Below, one piece after another: positions 32,057 to 39,872 of a stretch of DNA of 41,256 bases (position 1 is its first letter; every line of letters begins with the position of its first letter). The position numbers and the translations under genes are program-made. The notes beneath the pieces were generated by a model. That model was not told the origin of the DNA. It did not search any database and saw nothing but the letters and a program-made list of their open reading frames with translations. The stretch comes from JBJFCE01 sp964437825 (GTDB lineage Bacteria; Bacillota; Clostridia; Lachnospirales; Lachnospiraceae), in contig CAYTIH010000021.1 in assembly GCA_964437825.1 (NCBI GenBank), positions 1-41,256 on the forward strand, written 5' to 3'.

Positions 32057-32161
32057 GTTTTCCTCCTCATGCGCGGCGTTCCGGTCGCAAGCCGGTCCTA
32101 TCCGATCCGGGTCTGCATGATGCTGTCCGATACGATCACTTTGATGCCGCGCGGAACTATC

Positions 32162-32857
32162 TTATACGGTTACCTTAGTCCCGTTAAAATCACCCTTTAT
32201 TGTTTTGACAATGCTGTTTTCTTCATTTAAACCAAACACCCACATAGGCATCTTATTATCCCTTGCCAAAATGGATGCCGTCATATCCACTACCTGAAGA
32301 TTCTTTTCAATGACTTCATCGATGGAAACCTCATCATATTTCTTTGCGGCCGGATTCGTTCTCGGATCATCATCATAAACTCCGTCAACCGTCTTCGCAA
32401 GCAGAATGACATCCGCTTCTACTTCAATAGCACGGAGCACAACGCCCGTATCCGTAGAAAAATAAGGATGTCCCGTACCGCCGGCAAAGAAGACCACCAT
32501 TCCCCTGGAGAAATATTTATTTGCCCTGTCCTTGGAAAAAAGCTTGGTAAAAGAACCGCATTCAAACGGTGTCAGGATATTGGTCATAAGCCCGACGCTC
32601 CTGCATATTTCGGAAACATAAATACAGTTCATAATCGTCGCAAGCATACCGATCTGGTCCGCCTTGGTTCTGTCGATATTTTCGCTGGATCTCCCGCGCC
32701 AGAAATTACCGCCTCCGATGACGACTCCGACTTCAATTCCTTCTTCCGTCAACGCTTTGATCTGAAGCGCAACCCTTCTTACGGTTTTCTCATCAAAGCC
32801 TGTCTTTTTTTCACCCGCTAACGCTTCACCGCTCAATTTCAATAATATTCTTTTCAT
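32162..32857 (-). CDS. pyrH: UMP kinase
   Basis: A 231-residue bacterial-type UMP kinase (amino-acid kinase fold) that makes UDP. Motifs are KRILLKLSGEALAG at the N-terminus, VVIGGGNFWRG, the DQIGMLATIMN segment, FFAGGTGHPYFSTDTG and LLAKTVDGVYDDDPRTNP. All are as in the family, and length is normal. AAAGGA lies 5 nt before the ATG. It starts 17 nt after the bactofilin gene and so is probably transcribed with it. Confidence 0.98.
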   Translation of the reverse strand: MKRILLKLSGEALAGEKKTGFDEKTVRRVALQIKALTEEGIEVGVVIGGGNFWRGRSSENIDRTKADQIGMLATIMNCIYVSEICRSVGLMTNILTPFECGSFTKLFSKDRANKYFSRGMVVFFAGGTGHPYFSTDTGVVLRAIEVEADVILLAKTVDGVYDDDPRTNPAAKKYDEVSIDEVIEKNLQVVDMTASILARDNKMPMWVFGLNEENSIVKTIKGDFNGTKVTV

Positions 32858-32874
32858 GGAATTCCTTTCCGCAA

Positions 32875-33906
32875 TCAGGCCTTTGCAGTTTTCTTAAATT
32901 CATCAAAAAATGCACTCGGATTGACATCGGCATAGCACTGTGAGCAGAGACCTTCCACAACCGCGCCGTTGTTAATCTGAACGGATTTAGACTTGATATT
33001 CCCCATGACAATAGCGGAAGTATCCAGGACAACAGGACCTCTGACATCGATATCTCCCTTGATCGCGCCTGCAATTACTGCGCTCGTAGCGGAAATATTG
33101 CCGATGATTACGGAGCTTTGTCCGATCTTGACGCTGCCCTGAGAATTGACATCTCCGACAATCTTTGCGTTTTCGGCATAAACCTCAGCAGCCTTGGAAA
33201 TTCCGTTAATGCTGCCGGACACATCCAGTTTTCCCAAAATATCAATATTTCCCGTAATGCTACCGAGTACGTCAACCGATCCCTTGGAAATGATATCTCC
33301 GTTGATAGTCATCCCCTCCGTAATAACTGATTTCTCGTCGCTTGCAGCCTCATTTTCTGAAAAATACTGTTCCTCCATATTGCTTTCTACCCCTTCCATG
33401 TAATTGCTTTCTGCCGGAATTCCGCCCAAAAACGCTTCCGGCTCTTGCGTTTGATCGTCTTTTTTTTCTACCGTTTCCGGTTCTTCCGCAACATTTACAG
33501 CTGCGTCCGGTTCTTCCGATTCCGCACCGTCTGCAGGCTCCTGTGTATCGGACGCCTCCTCCGCTGCCTGTTCTGCGGCCATAATATTCGCAAGCAGATC
33601 GGCAGGCTCTGTACTGTCTTTTCCGGACGCTGCATCCGCACTGTCCGCATCCTGATCCGGCTGCGCATCTTCTGCAGCATCCGCCTGCGCCTGTTCCTGT
33701 TCCAGCTTATCCAGCATGGAATCCAGATCCGCAAATCCCTCGCCTGCAAGAACCGGCGCTTTTTCCGACGCCGGTTCTTCGTCCGGCATCTTTGGTTCTT
33801 CGTCCAAGATCTCCGCTTCTTCGTCCAGCATCTTTGTTTCTTCCTCCGGCATCAATTCACTTACTGCCTGGGATAAATCCTCTTTCAACTCAGAAAAGAA
33901 TCCCAT
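32875..33906 (-). CDS. Bactofilin with long acidic N-terminal extension
   Basis: A 343-residue polymer-forming cytoskeletal protein. The bactofilin beta-helix spans about 193-325, with regularly spaced short strands (MTINGDIISKGSVDVLGSIT, KIVGDVNSQGSVKIGQSSVI). It is followed by CSQCYAD, a CxxC pair. The first 190 residues are extremely acidic, disordered-looking and Glu/Asp/Ala/Pro-rich, with a DEEPKMPDEEP-type repeat at about 28-45. The very N-terminus MGFFSELKEDLSQAVSELM could be an amphipathic membrane-binding helix. Bactofilins scaffold wall enzymes and shape; classical ones are under 200 residues, so the extension is notable. GGAGG lies 8 nt before the ATG. It lies between a deacetylase gene and pyrH. 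Confidence 0.9.
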   Translation of the reverse strand: MGFFSELKEDLSQAVSELMPEEETKMLDEEAEILDEEPKMPDEEPASEKAPVLAGEGFADLDSMLDKLEQEQAQADAAEDAQPDQDADSADAASGKDSTEPADLLANIMAAEQAAEEASDTQEPADGAESEEPDAAVNVAEEPETVEKKDDQTQEPEAFLGGIPAESNYMEGVESNMEEQYFSENEAASDEKSVITEGMTINGDIISKGSVDVLGSITGNIDILGKLDVSGSINGISKAAEVYAENAKIVGDVNSQGSVKIGQSSVIIGNISATSAVIAGAIKGDIDVRGPVVLDTSAIVMGNIKSKSVQINNGAVVEGLCSQCYADVNPSAFFDEFKKTAKA

Positions 33907-33944
33907 ATTTTATCCTCCATTTATCTCAAACAATCAAGTCTGCA

Positions 33945-35003
33945 TCATTCTGCCCTGACATGCTGCACCAGCACCGTTTCTTCGGTAATCGGTAAGATTT
34001 CCGTATCCGGCAGGGCCAGCAGCTGTTCTATTATTATCGGCAATGCATCGACCGTTGTTGATTTATCCGCCGCATCATGCATCAGAATCACCATATTCCG
34101 GTAATCCTCGGCTCCCGTGATCACATTATCCACAAGCTCATCCACGGACAAAAGCCTGTTTTCGCCATCACCTGAGGATGCGTTCCAATCAAAATAAGTA
34201 ATGTCATTCTCCTGAAGGACTGCAATCAGCTCCTGCATATCCACGTCACTGACGGAATTACTGCTGCCTCCCGGAAAACGGTAAAAGGTACAGGTGACTC
34301 CGGTAATTCCCAATAAATAGTCCTGAATCTTATTTAAGTCCTCCGTAAATGCCTCCACGGAGCTGTATAAATCCTTGTATTTATGGCTATAGGAATGCAT
34401 TCCCAGAGTATGTCCCTGTTCCACAATCTTCTGGTACATCTCAATGGAATTGGAATCTGTTTTACCAACCACAAAAAATGTAGCCTTTACTCCATAACTG
34501 TCAAGAATATCCAAAATCCGCTGCGTGTTGCTGCTTGGACCGTCATCAAAGGTAAGATACACTCTCCGGATTCCGTCAAATTCAGCCGGATCATTTCCCG
34601 CAGTTTCAGTCTGATCCGCTTCCTCCGGATTCCCTACGGAAAGCAAATCAGGGTCTCCGCTGCTATCCGTATTCTCCTGACCCGTTTCCCGAAACGTCTT
34701 GCCCGTAAGGTCCGCCGCACCCTCATCCGCCGGCAGTTCCTGCAGCGCCGCAGTCATGTTCATGACCGGAGACTCTTGTTGATAAGTCAGCTGCGTTTCA
34801 AAGGTCTCCCTTGTCTGCTCAAGCCTTTTCACCTTGTCTTCCAGTCTGCCCACTTTTACGAGCAGAAAAACACATAAAATCATCGGAATCAGTATTGCAC
34901 AGATCACAAGAATCACAATGATTTTTTTCAGCCTGTTAATTCTTTTTCTGCGTTCTTTGGATATTACCTGTGCAGATGAATCATCACTTTTCTTTTCATT
35001 CAT
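33945..35003 (-). CDS. Membrane-anchored polysaccharide deacetylase (NodB domain)
   Basis: A 352-residue protein. A basic cytoplasmic N-terminus, one membrane segment (about 28-50), a short coiled coil (about 52-75) and an acidic linker lead to the NodB domain (about 145-340). Catalytic motifs seen are TFDDGPS at 151-157 (catalytic and metal Asp), the metal ligands in H203-SYS-H207, and RFPGGSSNSV. The family removes N-acetyl groups from peptidoglycan or other wall glycans outside the membrane. The ATG at 35003 has GAGG 8 nt upstream; an in-frame ATG six codons earlier lies before that site. The gene has its own promoter and starts a unit that runs into bactofilin, pyrH and frr. Confidence 0.93.
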   Translation of the reverse strand: MNEKKSDDSSAQVISKERRKRINRLKKIIVILVICAILIPMILCVFLLVKVGRLEDKVKRLEQTRETFETQLTYQQESPVMNMTAALQELPADEGAADLTGKTFRETGQENTDSSGDPDLLSVGNPEEADQTETAGNDPAEFDGIRRVYLTFDDGPSSNTQRILDILDSYGVKATFFVVGKTDSNSIEMYQKIVEQGHTLGMHSYSHKYKDLYSSVEAFTEDLNKIQDYLLGITGVTCTFYRFPGGSSNSVSDVDMQELIAVLQENDITYFDWNASSGDGENRLLSVDELVDNVITGAEDYRNMVILMHDAADKSTTVDALPIIIEQLLALPDTEILPITEETVLVQHVRAE

Positions 35004-35030
35004 ATACTTAACCTCAGGCATTACTGATAT

Positions 35031-35060
35031 ATTATAGCATATCTTCTAATATCCGGGCAA
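35031..35060 (-). promoter_or_regulatory. Promoter of deacetylase-bactofilin-pyrH-frr unit
   Basis: TTGCCC (35055-35060), an 18-nt spacer and TATAAT (35031-35036), in the 61-nt gap between the LTA-synthase-like gene and the deacetylase gene. Confidence 0.6.
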
Positions 35061-35064
35061 GTAG

Positions 35065-37170
35065 TTACTCATAGACATACTCCGTCGTATTTCCGAGCGG
35101 TATATTATCCGTACCGATCTGCGCAACCGTAAATACTGCTCCCGGGGGAATTTCCCTTTTCTCGGCCAGAATCAAATTTTCTTCCACATATGCCGTTTTC
35201 AGATTCTCACCATCCATCTGCACCACGCTGTATTCATTAAAGCCGCTGCCGTATACATAAACGGCATCTTCCTTCTGTTCTATCTTACGAATCGTAATTT
35301 CATCAATGCCCATCTGAAGATCCGTTGCCACATAAGGATTTACTCCGCCGTAAATCTCATGATCCCCATACAGCATATCATACTGCATTACCTCAAGCTT
35401 ATTCAGGTAATCCTCATCCCCCATGCAATTCTGATGAATCTGGGTCAGAATTCCCTGTGAAATGTGCACCATGTCAAATACATGCGCTGCCAACTGATAG
35501 GCTTCCAGATCCATATTCTCAACAGGCAGATCCATATTGTTCCAGACAACATACTGGGTTGCCGTTAACACGCCGTTTGCCAGATCCTCTTCCTCCAGAT
35601 TCATATAGGGCAGATGATCTCCATACATCACCAGTACGGTCGGCTCGTCCCGCTTCTCAAGTTCCCGAATCAGCTTACGCAAAAACGCATCGTCCTCCGC
35701 AATCTGGTTTACATAATATGTCCATGCATATTCCATGCTCTGATCCGGATAACGGATAAAGATCGGTTCCTCATCCTCAAGCCGGGAAGAAGGATATTCT
35801 CCATGCGCCTGCACGGAAATGGCATATATCAAATCCGCCTGATCCGTATCGTCCAGTGTTTTCAGAATCTCCTCCGCCAGAATTTCGTCTTTTGCAAAAC
35901 CGTTGACATTACGTTCCACGTTATACATATATTCCACAGGCGTAAAGGTATCAAAACCAAGCTGTGAAAATACAATATGCCTGTCATAAAAAGTACCGTC
36001 GTTGTTATGAATTGCATGCGTATCATATCCAAGCGCCTTCAGATTATACGCCATGCTTTCACAGGTCGTGGATTTCAGAATCGTCTTATAGGGATACTCT
36101 CCCGGGCCAAAATAATCCAGGTTCATACCTGTCAGAATCTCGAATTCCGTATTGGCGGTACCGGCGCCCACGGAGGGTACATATAAGTATCCGCTTGAGT
36201 ATTCTTCCAACAGCTCCCTATAATACGGAATCGGGTCCTCTGACAGTTCCAGACCTTGGACCGCTGTGGGATCAAAAAAAGATTCCAGCTGCAAAAAGAT
36301 AATATTGGGCTGCGCATACGCAGGCGCCTGTGTTTCCTGCGAGCCGGTATGATCCTCATCCGGCGAAACAGGAGACGTCGCTGTTAAAGCCGCCTCTGTA
36401 TCCGGATCTCCCTGCGCATTTTCATCGGGAGTCACGACCGGGTTGACGGGAAAGGTCTCGTTTAAGGATTCCTCCACAATTGCCTCCACGGTCTCCTGAC
36501 TGTAATCATCGGGCTCCTTCATTCCCAAATTGATGATGGAATTGGTAAAGCAGTATGGAAATCCGTAATTCAGGTATGCGTCCGCCAGGTTGGAAAAATT
36601 CTCGGTAGCAATCCCGCACGCAACCAGAAGATGATTCACTCCCACAAGGCTGAAGGCATAGACAACAGCCGTCACAAGTACCGCAAGCATATGGGTCTTT
36701 CCCTGATATTTCGGCATCTTCATTCCCAGAAAAACGCATAAAAGAATCACCAATACAACGGCAGCCAGAATCAGTATGATTATGGTCGGAGAAAGATATA
36801 AATCAACAATTCTCAGCGCAGAAGTAATCAGCAGAAAATCCACTGCCGCAAACGGCGTAGTTCTAAAGCATAAAAGCACGCCGTCCACAATTCCAAACGT
36901 CAGCAAAAGAACGGATACGATCGAGCAGTACAGCACTCTCCTGCGAAACATGGCGCCGACTCCCAGAAACAGAAACAGTATCATAGCGTTAAACAAAAAC
37001 ATGACCGGACTCTTAAATAAATACAGTACGGCCTTCAGCAGCGAATGCCTGCAGATCGTCTCTATGATTAAATTCAGGATCAATGACACATAGATACAAA
37101 ACAGCAAATATTTTTGATTGATCCATTCCGCTGATTCCTTCCGGAATATTTTCTTCAATTTCTCTTTCAT
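35065..37170 (-). CDS. LTA-synthase-like phosphoglycerol transferase
   Basis: A 701-residue membrane enzyme. About five membrane segments (20-185) precede an acidic, Pro/Thr-rich linker (about 225-285) and an extracellular sulfatase-fold domain. Catalytic residues by comparison with LtaS are E296 (QLESFFD), T338 in VGAGTANTEF, and the later metal pair in VMYGDHLPYM. The family polymerises glycerol phosphate from phosphatidylglycerol onto lipid anchors or transfers similar groups to wall glycans. The last 80 or so residues (from IDEITIRKI) form an extra beta-rich domain resembling an IPT/TIG fold, not usual in LtaS. GAGG lies 6 nt before the ATG. The gene has its own promoter (37277-37305). 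Confidence 0.92.
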   Translation of the reverse strand: MKEKLKKIFRKESAEWINQKYLLFCIYVSLILNLIIETICRHSLLKAVLYLFKSPVMFLFNAMILFLFLGVGAMFRRRVLYCSIVSVLLLTFGIVDGVLLCFRTTPFAAVDFLLITSALRIVDLYLSPTIIILILAAVVLVILLCVFLGMKMPKYQGKTHMLAVLVTAVVYAFSLVGVNHLLVACGIATENFSNLADAYLNYGFPYCFTNSIINLGMKEPDDYSQETVEAIVEESLNETFPVNPVVTPDENAQGDPDTEAALTATSPVSPDEDHTGSQETQAPAYAQPNIIFLQLESFFDPTAVQGLELSEDPIPYYRELLEEYSSGYLYVPSVGAGTANTEFEILTGMNLDYFGPGEYPYKTILKSTTCESMAYNLKALGYDTHAIHNNDGTFYDRHIVFSQLGFDTFTPVEYMYNVERNVNGFAKDEILAEEILKTLDDTDQADLIYAISVQAHGEYPSSRLEDEEPIFIRYPDQSMEYAWTYYVNQIAEDDAFLRKLIRELEKRDEPTVLVMYGDHLPYMNLEEEDLANGVLTATQYVVWNNMDLPVENMDLEAYQLAAHVFDMVHISQGILTQIHQNCMGDEDYLNKLEVMQYDMLYGDHEIYGGVNPYVATDLQMGIDEITIRKIEQKEDAVYVYGSGFNEYSVVQMDGENLKTAYVEENLILAEKREIPPGAVFTVAQIGTDNIPLGNTTEYVYE

Positions 37171-37190
37171 ATAGCACCTCTATAGATTTG

Positions 37191-37225
37191 ACGTATTTGA
37201 ATTGCCAATGGTTCTGCAAATACGT
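37191..37225. promoter_or_regulatory. Hairpin in the 5' leader of the LTA-synthase-like gene
   Basis: ACGTATTTG (37191-37199) pairs perfectly with CAAATACGT (37217-37225) around a 17-nt loop. It ends about 20 nt upstream of the ATG, just before the ribosome-binding site, and has no U-tract. A role in translation or mRNA stability is possible. Confidence 0.5.
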
Positions 37226-37276
37226 TATTCTTTTGTTTTGACAATACTTCTGATTCCGATTTTCATATGCACTATT

Positions 37277-37305
37277 ACTTTAATATCAGTATTTTACAAT
37301 GTCAA
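37277..37305 (-). promoter_or_regulatory. Promoter of the LTA-synthase-like gene
   Basis: TTGACA (37300-37305), 17 nt, TAAAGT (37277-37282). It gives a leader of roughly 100 nt that contains the hairpin at 37191-37225. The whole gene-free stretch 37171-37490 thus holds this promoter, the leader hairpin and the two hairpins that end the upstream unit. Confidence 0.65.
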
Positions 37306-37346
37306 GCACAGATACTTTTTATGACAAAAAATGGTTTACCGCAGTC

Positions 37347-37370
37347 ATCCGCTCCGGGCAGGGAGCGGAT
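37347..37370. repeat. Second hairpin downstream of the coiled-coil gene
   Basis: ATCCGCTCC (37347-37355) pairs with GGAGCGGAT (37362-37370) around a 6-nt loop. A run of six T residues on the minus strand lies about 15 nt beyond, so this may be a backup terminator. Confidence 0.55.
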
Positions 37371-37385
37371 ATTCCCGTACATACG

Positions 37386-37426
37386 AAAAGACAGCGCTTA
37401 GTCCGGCTCCTAAAGCACTGTCTTTT
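37386..37426 (-). terminator. Terminator after the coiled-coil gene
   Basis: AAAAGACAGCGCTTA (37386-37400) pairs with 37411-37426 over about 14 bp with one wobble pair. T residues follow the stem on both sides. It lies about 65 nt past the stop at 37491. Confidence 0.75.
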
Positions 37427-37490
37427 TCCTGATCTTCTTCCTGATCTTTTTCCGGTAAATACCCTGACAGAATAGATACCGGCAGAATGT

Positions 37491-38492
37491 TTATATTATT
37501 TCATCCACAGCAACGCCTTTTAAATCCTCCTGCGTCAGTCCCATTTTGTCAAGCATTCTCTGGACCTCTTGTTGAATATCCTCACGGACCTGATCGGTTT
37601 CTACCATGACGTCCGTTTGCTCCTCAATCTCTCTCGCCTCCAGATTCTCCTCACGAACCTTTTCCCTGGTTTGCTCCGTAACTTCTGTAATCTGTTCTTT
37701 CTTTTCCCGGATTGCCTCAAGCTGTTCTTCTTTTTCTTCTTTCTTCTCCTTCTGCTCCTCGGCGGCTTCCTCTGCTTCCTCGGCCTTTTCGTCCAGATAC
37801 TCTTTTCCCTCCGCGTACAGCGCACCAATGGCCTCTTGACTTGCCGCCTGCATAATTGCCTCAGCAGCATTTGTCGCCTTCAGCATGGATCTGTCCTTGA
37901 GCAGTTCCAGCTTCGTCCCCCTGATGACTGCAAGCTCCGTCTGGATTTCCAGCTGATTCTCTGCATATGTATCTAAATGTGTGCTCAGCTCCCGATCAAT
38001 GTTAAGACAACGTTCCTGATATTCCGTAATTCCCATTTGATCGATCTGTGCAAGGCGCTTTTCTTCCTCGGGCGTAAAGATTACAGTTCCCGGCTTCCTT
38101 TCAGCGGTCTCCCGTTTTTCCAAAAGCAACAGGTCCTGCTGTTCCTGACTGTCGTCCTTGATTCCGTATTCTTCTTTTAACGCTTCGGTCTGCGCTCTCA
38201 ATTCCTGAATACGCTGATTCGCCTCAGCGCTTTCTTCCTTGAGCGTATCCACTTTAACTTGCCGCTCCTCCAGATCACGATCAACCTTCAGCGCTTTGTC
38301 AAAAGCATCTCCGACCAGCTTATGCGCCTGCTTTTTCGCCAACGCTTTTTTTTCTTCCGCTACGCTTGTCTGCCGGATACCGCCGATCTGAAAGGACTTT
38401 TGTCCCTGCGCAGCCGTTTTGGAATCCTCGCTGCGTCCTGTTCCGCTTACATAAAACAATATGTTTTCCTGATTCTGTTCTCCGATTTTCAT
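37491..38492 (-). CDS. Hypothetical coiled-coil protein, 333 aa
   Basis: I do not recognise a named family. The product is almost entirely helical and charged: residues about 60-150 and 205-320 are rich in Glu, Lys, Gln and Ala with heptad-like spacing, including a Glu/Lys-only stretch around EEQKEKKEEKEEQLEAIREK. No signal peptide or membrane segment is seen, so it is probably cytoplasmic. It starts MKIGEQNQENILFYVSGTGR. AGGAGG lies 5 nt before the ATG at 38492, the best start. A TTG at about 38552 also has GGAGG 9 nt upstream in the same frame and would add 20 residues. It is bounded by a terminator downstream and a possible promoter upstream, so it is likely monocistronic. Confidence 0.75.
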   Translation of the reverse strand: MKIGEQNQENILFYVSGTGRSEDSKTAAQGQKSFQIGGIRQTSVAEEKKALAKKQAHKLVGDAFDKALKVDRDLEERQVKVDTLKEESAEANQRIQELRAQTEALKEEYGIKDDSQEQQDLLLLEKRETAERKPGTVIFTPEEEKRLAQIDQMGITEYQERCLNIDRELSTHLDTYAENQLEIQTELAVIRGTKLELLKDRSMLKATNAAEAIMQAASQEAIGALYAEGKEYLDEKAEEAEEAAEEQKEKKEEKEEQLEAIREKKEQITEVTEQTREKVREENLEAREIEEQTDVMVETDQVREDIQQEVQRMLDKMGLTQEDLKGVAVDEII

Positions 38493-38518
38493 GATAACCT
38501 CCTGCGATCCGTGCAGCC

Positions 38519-38534
38519 CGACCGGTAACGGTCG
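38519..38534. promoter_or_regulatory. Short GC-rich leader hairpin
   Basis: CGACCG (38519-38524) pairs with CGGTCG (38529-38534) around a 4-nt loop. It lies between two ribosome-binding-site-like sequences upstream of the coiled-coil gene. Confidence 0.4.
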
Positions 38535-38577
38535 CTCCACCTGAAAATTCAAGTTTCGAAACCTCCGTGTTTCATTT

Positions 38578-38608
38578 ATTATATCGGTTCCAATCATAAA
38601 AATGTTAA
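38578..38608 (-). promoter_or_regulatory. Possible promoter of the coiled-coil gene
   Basis: A perfect -10 box TATAAT (38578-38583) with TTAACA (38603-38608) at a long 19-nt spacing. The -10 box is convincing; the -35 assignment is weak. Confidence 0.4.
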
Positions 38609-38615
38609 GCCCGGA

Positions 38616-39782
38616 CTATCCAAAAGACTTATCCACACGAATCACGGTAAAATACTGTGCGCCAATCCGTTCCTTTACCCTTCTGCCGATTTCCTCCGTT
38701 ACCTCTTCATCCTTAAGCCTAAAGTTATATGGCACTGCAATATCAAAAATCAAATTCGTATGCGTGGGCCCGGAAACCATTCTGAAATCATGCATGGTTA
38801 TGGCTGGGTCCAATTCGGCAATCATTTGATTCATCGCCTCCTTCACGGCTGCAGTATGCGCATCCCCGGTCACAATCGGGTCCATGTGGATCGTCGCAAG
38901 GCATCCCAGTTTCTCCTTGAGTTCCATCTCAATCAGATCGATTTCATCATGAATCGTCAGAATATTGCCATCCGAGGGAACCTCCGCATGCAGGGTAATC
39001 ATCTGTCTGCCCGGTCCGTAATCATGTACGATCAGATCATGAATTCCGCAGACTACCTCATGCGACATTACAATCTGCTCGATTTTCTTTACATATTCCG
39101 GTTCGGGCGGCTGCCCAAGCAGCGGATTCATGGTTTCTCTGGCCGCGCCAAATCCCGCATACAAAATGAACAGTCCCACCAGCAAACCGCAATAGCCGTC
39201 GATTTTCAGTCCGGTAACGTGTTCCATGCATGTTGCAATCAGTACAACGGCAGTGGCCGCCATATCGCTCAGGCTGTCCATGGCAGTCGCTTTCATTGCC
39301 GCGGAATCAATTTTCCTTCCAATCCTTCCGTTATAATATGCCATATAAAGCTTAACCAGAATGGCCGCTATTAAAATCAAGAGAATCTTGACGGAATATT
39401 CCGTTTCCGCCGGATGTATGATCTTATCAAAGGAATCCCGGATCAGTTCCACAGCCATAATCAATATGGCCGCAGATACCGCAAGTCCGGACAAGTACTC
39501 AATCCTGCCGTGTCCGAACGGATGATGCGGGTCGGGCTTTACTCCCGCCATCTGAAAACCGATCAGGGTAATCGCCGAGGAGCCTGCATCTGAAAGGTTG
39601 TTAAATGCATCGGCAGTGATTGCAACCGAATGACTGATGACTCCCGCAAGTAACTTTCCCGCAAACAGGCAGATATTCAGAAAGATTCCTACAAAAGAGC
39701 ACAGCATTCCATACGCCTTGCGCACTTTCAAAGCATCCGCATTTTCTGTTTTAATGAATAGCTTAGCCAGCAACTGAACCAT
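38616..39782 (-). CDS. Cation diffusion facilitator metal transporter
   Basis: A 388-residue CDF-family exporter of divalent metals such as Zn, Mn, Fe or Co. Six membrane segments carry the two Asp-containing metal-site motifs: HSVAITADAFNNLSDAGSSA at 51-70, with D58 and D65, and KATAMDSLSDMAATAVVLIA in the fifth segment. A His-rich loop HHPFGHGRIEYL follows TM2. A cytoplasmic dimerisation domain with HDLIVHDYGPGR begins near residue 250, and about 90 extra C-terminal residues contain TMHDFRMVSGPTHTN. The ribosome-binding site is poor. The gene begins just 24 nt after the tsf terminator, so expression may depend on read-through. Metal preference is not decidable here. Confidence 0.95.
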   Translation of the reverse strand: MVQLLAKLFIKTENADALKVRKAYGMLCSFVGIFLNICLFAGKLLAGVISHSVAITADAFNNLSDAGSSAITLIGFQMAGVKPDPHHPFGHGRIEYLSGLAVSAAILIMAVELIRDSFDKIIHPAETEYSVKILLILIAAILVKLYMAYYNGRIGRKIDSAAMKATAMDSLSDMAATAVVLIATCMEHVTGLKIDGYCGLLVGLFILYAGFGAARETMNPLLGQPPEPEYVKKIEQIVMSHEVVCGIHDLIVHDYGPGRQMITLHAEVPSDGNILTIHDEIDLIEMELKEKLGCLATIHMDPIVTGDAHTAAVKEAMNQMIAELDPAITMHDFRMVSGPTHTNLIFDIAVPYNFRLKDEEVTEEIGRRVKERIGAQYFTVIRVDKSFG

Positions 39783-39805
39783 ATCGTTTTCACACTTTCA
39801 TGTTT

Positions 39806-39851
39806 CAAAAATCCCCGAAAGCTCCTATCCTGATAGGCGTTTCGGGGATTT
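39806..39851 (-). terminator. Strong intrinsic terminator after tsf
   Basis: AAATCCCCGAAA (39809-39820) pairs perfectly with TTTCGGGGATTT (39840-39851), and inner CCTATC/GATAGG extends the stem to a 2-nt loop. TTTTTG follows on the minus strand. Confidence 0.9.
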
Positions 39852-39872
39852 CTCATTCCTTATGCTCAATGA

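Noticed and set aside
32098..32161. A protein-like peptide (KIVPRGIKVIVSDSIMQTRI) in the pyrH-frr gap
   Set aside because: Only about 22 codons between stops, without a credible start codon or ribosome-binding site; probably chance.
37330..37480. A 51-codon open frame with repeated DQE units after the coiled-coil gene
   Set aside because: It has no ATG, GTG or TTG start and overlaps the terminator stem; the repeat comes from purine-rich GATCAGGAA units.
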